A stretch of DNA of 64,000 nt from Dipteris shenzhenensis. Lineage: Eukaryota; Polypodiophyta; Polypodiopsida; Gleicheniales. The DNA lies in assembly GCA_047967505.1 (NCBI GenBank), contig CM106538.1, one strand, 5' to 3'. This document shows, in pieces, positions 55,231 to 64,000 of the stretch (the stretch's first letter is position 1; every line of letters starts with the position of its first letter). The notes under the pieces were generated by a model. The model did not search any database and had not been told where the DNA came from. It was given only the letters and a program-made list of their open reading frames with translations. The position numbers were made by a program, and so were the translations under genes.

Positions 55231-57790
55231 TCGGTTCGTGGTAAGGAGCTCAAGAAAGCAAACCAAGTTCGCGGTGTCTTGGTAAGAGGATCAGTGTTGC
55301 TTTCCTTTTTCGATTTGGGAGCAAATCTCTGCAGGTAGCATAGTCGAAAATTGCAAGAGTGCACTGTCTTAGATTGGGATGCCCTTCGCGGTGTGGCGAG
55401 AGGGTAGTATATGCTGCATCCATTTCAGGGCCTATTTTGGTGGTGGAAGTTTTCCATAGGCACTCAGAAAAGTGCCCTGTTTTTTGCTGTGCGACCACTG
55501 TTCCGCAAGTCAGTGAAAAGTTACCGCAGAAATTGCATCGTATGCCTATGCGCAGAGATATTGGGAGTGACATAATGATTTTTATTACCTGTTGATGCAA
55601 AATCGTCACTAGGAAGTGACTATGTGGTCAAATACCACTAAATTCGTCAATTTTGTAGATTTGGCCTTGTGAGGCAGAAGTTGTGTTTTTTGCAATGACA
55701 GAATATTTTTGTAATGGCATCTGATGCTCTTTCATAGATAGTCACTAAAAAGCTTGACAAGAATAACTTCCAAGCATGGAAGTTTAGAATGACGAATTTC
55801 CTAAAGGGAAAAGGCTATTGGGAGTTCATTACTAGAGCTAAACAAGAACCAGTTATTCCAGAAATGAGCATTTGTTTATGGTGCAGCACATGACCAATTC
55901 TGTGACAAGTGTAGAAGAAAGCGATGATGTGTGGTATGTTGACTTAAGTGCATCAAACCACATGATAGGTCATGCAGAATGGATGCAGGATGCAAGGAAA
56001 ATGGAAAGACTAGGATTTGTGGAGACTGATGATGATACTACACATTCTATTGTGCAGATTGGTAAAATTCCTTTGTCTATGCAGGATGGGAAAAAGAAAT
56101 ACCTGTCTGATGTATTTCATGTCCCGAATATCACCAAGAACCTGGTTTCTGTTGGTCAAATGGTTGAGCAGGGCTTGTAGGTCAAATTTAATCCTCATGG
56201 ATGCTTTGTTGAGGATATGAAAAATAAAGGTCGCTTGATAGAAAAAGGGAAGAAGAAGGGTAGGATGTTTACATTGGATGTGGACATGCCTGAATTGGGT
56301 GTAGCAATGTTTGCACATGGGACCGGTGTAGTTGTAGATATTGATATTTGGCATAAACGCATTTGTCATGTTAATGTACAGTGACTTAAATTAATGCAGG
56401 CCCAAAATATTGTTGCAGCATTGCCTAAGTTCAAAGTTGCAGAAATGCATAAGGTATATGAAGCTTGTCAATTTGGAAAACCAAGGAAACCATTTCCTAG
56501 ACATGTTCAAGAGAGTAAGAGGCCATTGGAATTAATCCACTCTGATGTGTGGACTACTAAAGCTACATGTATTGGAGGCTATCATTATTTTGTCACTTTT
56601 ATTGATGACTACAGTAGAAAAGTTTGGGTGTATTTTATGAAAAAGAAAAGTGAAGTGTTTAGGCATTTCAAAGCTTTTAAAGCTATGGTTGAAAAAGAAA
56701 CAGGCTTGCAAATAAGATGCCTAAGGTCAGATGGAGGGGGAGAGTACCTCTTAAATGAGTTTGCAAGGTTCTTGCATGAGCATGGCATAAAGTAGCAATA
56801 TTCATGCAATCATACCCCACAGCAAAATGGACTTGTAGAAAGGAAAAACATGCATATTGGAGAGGTATCTCGTGTCATGCTCATTGAAAAAGACCTGCTA
56901 GATTATTATTGGGCTGAAGCAATTGCTACAACAGTCTACATAATGAACAGGACTCCCACTGTAGCAATACATGGCATGACGCCAGAGGAGAGGTATACTA
57001 GTAGGAAACCAGATATTTCTCATTGGAAAGTTTTTGGTTGCATTGCCTATGTTCATGTGCTAGATGAGTTGAGAATCCAAGTTGGATCCAAACACTGAGA
57101 AGTGAATCTTTATTGGTTATTCTCTGCAGCAGAAAGGGTATAGATGCTATAACCCTTCTACTCATAAGTTTACAGTGAGCAGAGATGTTGTTTTTGATGA
57201 GATGAGTAGCTGGTATAAGCCAGTAAATGTGATTGATGATGTAGATGCACAAAATGGTAATGCTGCACAAAATTCGTAATCACAAAATATTAGTGGACCT
57301 GTAGTATCCTCTAGCAGTGGTTCACATACTTCACCATGGACAGTCAGATTGAGATCAGGAGAATCTCCTCAAAGCAATGCAAATAGTGGTATGCAAGTAT
57401 CACAAAAGGGAAAAGAGAAAGTAGATCAGCCCATGGTTGATGTGAATGCAGGTCACTCTTATGTGTATGGTGAATCCAGTGGCTCAGCCAGAACAGAGCC
57501 TTGATGATGAGTTGGGTATTCCTTCTATTGTTACACCTGGAGTAAGGAAGACAAGGGATGTTTTGAGAGCACCTGGTAGTGAGCCTATTTTGCATAGGTC
57601 TACCAGAGTTAAGTATCCTATGGATAGGCTGAAATATGATGGATTTATAGCCATTCACTATGCCTATATGGTCAAAGTGATACACGAACCAAAACCCACT
57701 TCTTTTTAGAAAGCCATGAATGAAGAAATGGATGTCTCAGAAGCAAATGCTACATGGGAATCGGTGCCTTTGCCTAAAGACAAACTACGC
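55231..57790 (+). pseudogene. Copia family B copy 3: leader, gag stub, protease, integrase
   Basis: The leader (55231-55713) matches copy 1. Gag starts at ATG 55714 but has a stop at codon 8 and, after ~150 bases, jumps to the sequence before the protease, so the gag core and zinc knuckle are deleted. The protease box reads WYVDLSASNHM where the DSG of the active site is expected. The integrase keeps LIHSDVW, LRSDGGGEY and NGLVERKN (D, D, E) but has a stop between the second D and the E (about 56795). The linker reaches KAMNEEMD (about 57720), where RT should start, and similarity ends near 57790. No 3' LTR was found. Confidence 0.9.
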
Positions 57791-58599
57791 TTTCAAATTC
57801 TGACCATGTGTGGAAATGCCATGAAATGAACCTTAATGAACCCAACAAGCTAATACCTAGTTGTAGTTCACATTAATGATGTTGTCTAAGGCCTATTAAG
57901 AAGACGGTGGATGAGAGGTTAAAGTGGTTCAGCTAGCTAGTGAGACCAATGCCAAAATATCATTTGCATTATGCACAAGTGTTAATTATTAGGCATCTTG
58001 CAAGGGATTGTCATTAGCCAGTGACATGGCAAGTAGGATCGAGAAGAAGATGGATACGACATTGGTAGGTAGCCCTCCTACTTCATCTTTCTTGGGTCAT
58101 GAAATCATGAATGGAAAGACCATATAACCCTCCATTTGTTGTGAGACCAAATTTGATTCCCTTTTCTCCAAAAGAGTAATGTGGATAGTCAACCTATGAC
58201 CTCATTCCAAGTAATCCAAAATTTTCGGCCTAATGTAGTACTCACGCATGTTCGGACAAAGGGAGAGTGAATGGGGATAGTGCTCAACAAAAATGTTTTT
58301 CGGAGCCTTGAAAATTAAAGGTACCACCAAGATAGAACCTTGGTGAAATTATAAAAGTCCATAAAAATTTATACTCTTACCGGGATTTATAACTAAAATA
58401 TGTAAATCCTAGCCCTTAAAATGAAAGGCAACCTTCAACTCCAACCAGGATTTTTCAATTTCAACCAGGAATTTTATATGCTCAACCGGGTTTGGTGAGC
58501 AGTGAATGGGGATTGAATGGTGAGCATGAAATTCATGTTAGTCGTATTTTTTCCTAGTCTCCTAGTCTTACTTGCGTAGGCTACCCACCCTGTGGACAA
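57791..58599. other. Intergenic stretch, nothing recognised
   Basis: No gene is supported. Some AACC(A/G)GG-type phrases recur near 58370-58490. Confidence 0.45.
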
Positions 58600-58860
58600 C
58601 CCAAAAAAATGAAAGCATAAGGGCCTAGAAGTTGTGAATAATCAATGCTGGTTGTGAATAATCAAAAAAATGAAAGCATGAGGGCCTAGAGGCTACCCAC
58701 GCTGGTTGTGAATAATCAATGCCCTGACGCTGGTCCTTAGACCAAGCTGTATATTCGTATTCTATAGCATGAGGTACACACGCTGGTTGTGAATAATCAA
58801 TGCCCTGACGCTGGTCCTTAGGCCAAGCTGTATATTCGTATTCTATACAGTCCTGGTGAG
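58600..58860. repeat. Tandem repeats upstream of lipoxygenase
   Basis: GCTGGTTGTGAATAATCAATG and CCCTGACGCTGGTCCTTAG with TATATTCGTATTCTATA recur two to four times. They lie 130-390 bases ahead of the predicted start and could affect its promoter; no TATA box was assigned. Confidence 0.75.
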
Positions 58861-58989
58861 TCGTCTGCAAAGCTGCCAAAAGTTGTAAGCTCCTCACCGA
58901 CCTCATCTTGGCCTCTCACCCCTCCTCTTTGATTCCACCCTTGATTGCCTCCGTTTGCAGCTGGCCAGCCCGCTCAGTTCATCGCAGAT

Positions 58990-61900
58990 ATGACCATGCT
59001 GACTGTGAATGCCACCGTTGTGATCCTCAAGGAAAGTTTGATAGACCTTGGTATTCATGTGCTTTACAATTTCATGGGCAGTAAGATTAAGCTGCATCTC
59101 GTCAGTCTCGACATCGATCCAGGCAAGTTTGTGCATGGCGTCTCGGATGTTGTAAATTGAGATATAGAGATACTCTTTATCTGGAAAGCATAGGTTACTG
59201 CTCACCTTATCAATTGTTTGAAGACGTGGAACGAATTGTGTGCAGAGACACAAGAGGGCAAGCGCAGCGCAGAAACGGATTTGAAGATCTGGGGCTCGGA
59301 TGGAAAGTCCCATCCTCATCCAAGCGATGACTTGTACTCTTTTCTCGCCGTCACGTTCTCTATACCTACAGATTTCGGCAGACCCGGAGCCATCCTCGTG
59401 CTAAGCGAAGACTCCAACGAGTTTTTTCTTAAATCGATCACCCTGGATCTGCCTGACGGCCAGGAAATATATTTTGCCTGCAATTCCTGGATAAACATCG
59501 CCAAGGCATACGAGGGGCCTCGCATATTCTTTGTCAACGAGGTTCACATCCCTAATGGTTTTGTTAAACGTTCCTTGTAGCTGAGGCCCAAGCTGATGCG
59601 TAAATTTCTCCGGGGTTGCAGCTTTTGTTTACTTTGGAGGTTACTTGCAGGCTTATCTTCCAAATCAGACACCGCTGGCGCTAGTAAAACTGCGACGCGA
59701 TGAGCTTGTGAACTTGCGGGGAGATGGTAAGGGTGAAAGGCATAGTAGCGAGCGAATCTACGATTACGATGTTTACAACGACCTGGGAAATCCAGACAAC
59801 GGAGAGGAGGCTGCGAGACCTGTGCTCGGCGGGTCTAAGGAGCTTCCATATCCTAGAAGATGTCGGAGTGGACGCAAACCCACAAACTCAGGTATGCACA
59901 TTGAACGAATATTTAATGGCAGAAGCCCATGTAACAGTTGACGAAACTGTGTGCGCTTGTGCAGATCCTAACTCAGAGCGGCAGGGTTCCTTATATGTAC
60001 CCCGAGACGAGCAATTCAGCCCTATGAAGTACCAGCAATTCATAGCTGCTGGCATTAGATGCTTCAGACATGAGATTTCTACCATGATCCGGAATCTGTT
60101 GAGCCAGGCGAGTCATTTCAGCTTATTGGATGAGATTCATGACCTCTATGTGGGATCCTTAAAGGAAGTGCGTCGAGAATTAGCAAACGCATGTGGGAAC
60201 CCTGAAGATGGAACACTCATGGACTATCCACCACCCGCAGTAGTTCAAGGTAACAGCATAGTATCCGTTGTTCAGTGCATTCAAAAGCATCCTTGAGTTC
60301 CGATCCGGGGAAGACTGCTCAAATTGATCTATAAACTGTTGTGCTTGCAGCTGATAGAGAAGCCTGGAGGACCGACGAAGAGTTTGCACGTCAAAGGCTT
60401 GCTGGAATGAATCCGCTTGTGATTTCAAGACTGACGGTAATGTTGGAATATAATCCTTGTAGTTTAATACATTAAACAAAACAAACAGTTGACAGACCGA
60501 CCCGAATTTTGACGACCGGCTCTCCATATGCTTCGGTCAGGTGTTCCCGCCTGTGAGCAAACTGGATCCTGAGGTCTATGGGCCATCTACATCGTCTCTT
60601 ACAAAAGAGCATCTGGAAAACAACCTAGATGGCCTGACGGTAGAGGAGGTATCGTGGTCACATACTTGGATTGATGAAAATTCAAAGCTACTGTTCACTT
60701 CGACCATCTACTCACTTTTGAAGATGTGAACACACAGGCACTGCAGGAGAAGAGGCTTTATCTTCTCGATTACCATGATACTTATCTGCCATTCGTCGAG
60801 AAGATCAACGCTTTGAAGGCGAAAACGTACGCTTCTCGCACAATATTCTTTCTAAGCAAAGTCGGTATTCTGAAACCCGTTGCCATAGAGCTCAGTCTAC
60901 CTCCCAAGTGCAAAGGTGAAAAGTGTGAGACCAGAATTTTCAGGGCACCTCCTCCTGGCGTAATAGACTGGCTCTGGCGGTTGGCCAAAACCCATGTGGT
61001 CGTTGAAGACGTGGGATATCACGAGCTCTGTAGTCATTGGTAGTATCCTTCGTCTTTATCAAAGCTACTCGCGGCAGAAGTAGTGGCTCATATGTTTCTC
61101 ATGAAGCTGGATTTTGACTGAAGTTTGTATGTTTGTTGTATTACTACATGGAGTAGGTGGCTCATCTGTTTCTCATGAAGTTGGATTTTGACTAATGAAG
61201 TTTGTTTGTTTGTTGTATTACTACATGGAGTAGGTTGCGAGCCCATGCTGTCATCGAGCCCTTCATCATAGCAACACACAGACAGCTGAGCGTCTTGCAT
61301 CCTGTGCATGTGTTACTGTCCCCTCACTTCAAGGATACAATGCACATCAACGCTTTAGCGAGGGCGAGTTTGATCGCTGCTGGAGGCTACATCGAAAAAA
61401 CTTTCACTCCACGCAGATATTGCATGGAAATGTCGTCAGTGATGTACAAGAACTGGCGCTTCGATGAAGAATCTCTCCCTCGAGACTTGATCAAGAGGTC
61501 GTATCCTTGCGGCATACCTTCTCTAATGTTTCGAGACAGAGGGTCTAGTTATTTTAGTGTGGTGAGATCTGGCGGCTTTCGTGGTGAAATTTTGATATCT
61601 TGATACAAGACTGAGGGAGGTCTAGAGATTTTAGTGTGATCACTTCTCTAATCATCAACAGTTTTAGTTAAAGAATTTGTTCTAGTGACTTTCATTAGAT
61701 TATCCATTGAGTACTTGTGATTTTCATGAGATACGCGTTTGATCAACAATATTTGATATCTTAAGTTTTAAGAGATCGACACTGACGCAGTCGCGATGAT
61801 TGTAGGGGAATGGCCGAGAGAGATGAGAAGGAATTGCATGGTTTGAAGCTGAACATCTCGGATTATCCATATGCAGTGGACGGGCTAGATCTATGGTGGG

Positions 61901-62568
61901 TAATAGAGTCCTGGGTGAAAGACTATGTGGGCATCTACTACAACGATGACACGGCTATAAAATCAGATGAGGAGCTCCAAAATTGGTGGAAAGAGATCAA
62001 GGAAGTTGGGCATGGAGATCACAAGGATGCAAGTTGGTGGGTGGCCATGGACAAAGTGGAAGAATTGGAAGAAGTACTGTCAATAGTGATATGGTTAGCC
62101 TCAGGACATCACGCAGCTGTAAACTTTGGGCAATACGCTTATGCAGGTTTCATGCCAAATGCCCCAACTATTAGCCATAAACTCATTCCAGAGATAGGAA
62201 GCCAAGAGTATATGGAGATGTCCAAAGATCCGGAGAAATATTTTATGACCTGTTTGGCAACCAAAGGGGAGGCTATCTTAATAATGGCAGTAGGGGAGGT
62301 ATTGTCTCAACACTTAGCGGGTGAGGAGTACATAGGGCAGAGAGAAGACCCCAAGTGGACTAGCAATGAGAAGGTGTTGGCTGCTTTTCAGGACTTTGGG
62401 AGGAAGGTAGAAATGGCTGAGGCTAAGATGGTGGCAAGAAATGAGGTGCAGGACTCCCTCAAGCTTGCCCACCGTGTTGGTCCCGCTTTAGTACCCTATA
62501 CCCTCCTTTGTCCCTCCTCTAGTCAGGGCCACACACTTAGAGGTGTCCCCAACAGTATCTCCATCTGA
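58990..62568 (+). CDS. Lipoxygenase, plant type, nine predicted exons
   Basis: Dioxygenates polyunsaturated fatty acids, the first step to oxylipins. Exons in consistent phase: 58990-59122, 59246-59541, 59651-59891, 59965-60249, 60351-60436, 60541-60648, 60738-61039, 61234-61497, 61806-62568, giving 825 codons without a stop. Intron 1 would be GC-AG (AG|GCAAGT); the others are GT-AG, 73-308 bp. The PLAT/LH2 domain is in exons 1-2, then [32 protein letters not shown] and the catalytic domain. Iron ligands fit: H483 and H488 (HWLRAH), H674 and N678 (HAAVN), C-terminal I825, with spacing like soybean LOX-1. T540-F541 suggests 13-oxygenation and A526 the S configuration. Odd: A691 stands where the PNRPT motif has Arg. 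No transit peptide seen; an upstream exon ending at 58960 (TTTGCAG) cannot be excluded. Confidence 0.92.
59123..59245 (+). other. Predicted GC-AG intron of lipoxygenase
   Basis: Exon 1 ends GATCCAG before GCAAGT, and exon 2 starts after GTGTGCAG. The joined codons read DPETQEGKR, close to the usual DPETGKGKR-like segment of plant lipoxygenases. Without splicing, the same frame meets a stop at about 59158. GC-AG introns make up about one percent of plant introns. Confidence 0.6.
61081..61232 (+). repeat. Tandem duplication across a lipoxygenase splice acceptor
   Basis: A ~75-bp unit from TGGCTCAT to CTACATGGAGTAG occurs twice in intron 7. The second copy supplies the 3' splice site at 61233, so the first carries a duplicate of it about 76 bases upstream. 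Use of the upstream site would put intron sequence into the mRNA with a stop. Confidence 0.75.
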
Positions 62569-62829
62569 CACCATGGTTTGTGTTTTTTCATGCTTTTTTT
62601 GAATATGGATATAGATGTGTTTGTTCTATGTGATCAAGGGAAACACTTTTAAATATGTAAATGTAACACACGAGTTTAACTACAAGAGGGCTTTTTCAAT
62701 AGTAAACACTTACTACATTTTATAAAATATACTTTTGGAAGAGGTGCTCTTAATTGGGTAAGTCTATAAGCTTATATTTAAAAAGGGAATTTTTATAGCA
62801 TTAACTTTTATAAAGTATGAGACTGATTT
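62569..62829 (+). other. Lipoxygenase 3' flank
   Basis: AT-rich sequence after the stop codon. AAATATGTAAATGTAA near 62651 and similar stretches could serve polyadenylation. No gene is seen. Confidence 0.4.
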
Positions 62830-63265
62830 TGGGCATATCTTATGCATATCACTTTGGTTTCAATTGGAGCCATGTTTGCTTATTTGTGGTTTGCATTGGG
62901 TCGTAGTGGTTACTTTAGAGGTCATTTGGATGCATTGTGGTCCTTGTTGGATGTGTTGGTATGCCTAGATTGCCTTGTGAGATGCTCTATTTTGATGAAC
63001 ACTTTGCACATGGATGCTATTCTATATTGAGGGATAGCTTTGACACATTGTAGTTGATGTACTGATAATGCTATGGTATCTTGGATGAGATATTGTTGAT
63101 GCATATGGTCATGGATGGTCTTTATTCTTAAGGCATTTGGCACTTATTGACATTTGGATCTTTATTACAGTTGGCAATTTCTTTTGGGCTAGATTTACTC
63201 ATATGGATGCATATTATATGCACATGATTCAGTTGCATTTTAATGCTTTGAGCTTTGAGCTATTA
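62830..63265 (+). mobile_element. Fragment of copia family C leader
   Basis: About 430 bases match the reverse complement of roughly 18225-18650, including GGATGCATTG and ATATGGATGCATAT phrases in the same order. Similarity stops near 63265, before gag would begin. No LTR is attached. Confidence 0.8.
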
Positions 63266-64000
63266 CTCTTGGGGTAGGGACATTGGTATTTTGCAATACC
63301 TCTAATTTGAAACCACCCAAGGTTAACATGTCAACCTCTCCTTGTGTTATGTTGGTCTGTGTATCAATGGGTCACATAACTAGAAGTGTGGGGATTAGAG
63401 AGATATTGATATCCACTCTCCAAGTGTGTGTTTGTGTAGTAAAACCACATCATCTATGTTTGTGTAGCAAAACCACATCATCTGGGCTATTGGGCCATGA
63501 TTAGGATGTTTTCTGAAGGAAAAGAAGTATGGTGAAACACATCCCTTTCTAGAATCACAAAGTGGTTGGTTGCACTTGCCATTACGTGGGGTCCACCCAA
63601 GACATTTCACATGGCTTCCCACATTTGTTCTTCTAATGGCCCAAATTGTTTGGTTCATAACTCTCTCCACCACACATTACCTATCTTGCATAATAGATGT
63701 ATTGTTGCGATTCTCATCATTGATAGTGGTGCTAGCATGAGGTGTACTCACATTGTTAGGTGTAGTCACATTGACTCCCCTTGGAGGCTTGCATAATTTT
63801 GATCCCTTGTTTTATAATTGTATTCAAAGAGATGGTTGCTTTCTTCATCAAAGTCAATGATAGTTCTCATCCTTATTCTTTGTCGGACAATCTCCCTATC
63901 ACCCTCCAAATTGGTTCTCTTATGATACATAGGGCTTCCAGCAACATGGTTCTTCACTATGCATATCACTTTAGATATAGCTTGTTTGATTTTGATGATG
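63266..64000. other. Window end, no gene supported
   Basis: Contains a 28-bp tandem duplication (TGTTTGTGTAG(T/C)AAAACCAC, 63428-63484). A plus-strand phrase IDSGAS near 63718 resembles a protease box but has no domain around it. Confidence 0.45.

Noticed and set aside
58903-59319. 138-codon open frame on the minus strand
   Set aside because: It lies antisense to lipoxygenase exons 1-2, which match a known family on the plus strand.
63718-63796. IDSGAS phrase resembling a retroviral protease box
   Set aside because: No protease sequence on either side and no retroelement frame nearby; probably chance.

Overview
This window looks like nuclear DNA of a land plant with a large, repeat-rich genome. 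The evidence is a complete plant-type lipoxygenase gene split by short introns, many Ty1/copia and Ty3/gypsy LTR retrotransposons, copia primer-binding sites of the initiator-Met tRNA type (TGGTATCAGAGC), and a BED/hAT-type transposase relic. No bacterial operon, rRNA, tRNA or CRISPR array was seen. I cannot name the species. The lipoxygenase is full length but differs from the usual flowering-plant sequence, so a non-flowering plant is possible; this is a weak inference.

Layout. 1-5000: nested copia relics (family A on minus; family B as two pieces in opposite orientation). 5000-13800: no intact gene; degenerate satellites, two fold-back elements, a decayed coiled-coil pseudogene (8547-10475), and a minus-strand relic with an FxGxG DNA-methylase-like motif (12430-13370). 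13832-19731: a nearly complete copia element (family C, minus) inside a CT microsatellite. 19740-22670: AT-rich repeats. 22900-27640: a broken gypsy element (minus), with a fragment of the family C leader lodged in its reverse transcriptase. 27640-29830: two relics of unrecognised or methylase-like genes. 29865-43407: a unit bounded by 35-bp terminal inverted repeats, carrying three unrecognised genes. One of these genes is split by a very young copia element (family D, 33745-41065). 43430-46100: decayed fragments, one resembling an FCP1/NIF phosphatase. 46813-47507: nine repeats, each able to form a hairpin, with paired changes in the stem. 47690-52300: more relics, a hAT transposase pseudogene and three satellites. 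53175-57790: a second gypsy relic (minus) abutting a third family B copia copy (plus). 58990-62568: the lipoxygenase, the only gene that looks intact. 62830-63265: another piece of the family C leader.

How it works together. Almost everything outside the lipoxygenase is mobile DNA at different stages of decay. Family D is youngest: its LTRs look identical, its target duplication is perfect, and its polyprotein has one nonsense codon. Family C is next, with about 4 differences in 170 bp of LTR. Families A and B, both gypsy elements and the hAT relic are broken. Nested insertions give relative ages: family D entered gene C of the terminal-inverted-repeat unit, and that unit may itself lie in an intron of an older methylase-like relic.

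The most promising leads are the hairpin array at 46813-47507, the inverted-repeat unit with unrecognised genes at 29865-43407, the 16 ACGT-core motifs in the family D leader, and an Arg-to-Ala change in the otherwise complete lipoxygenase.
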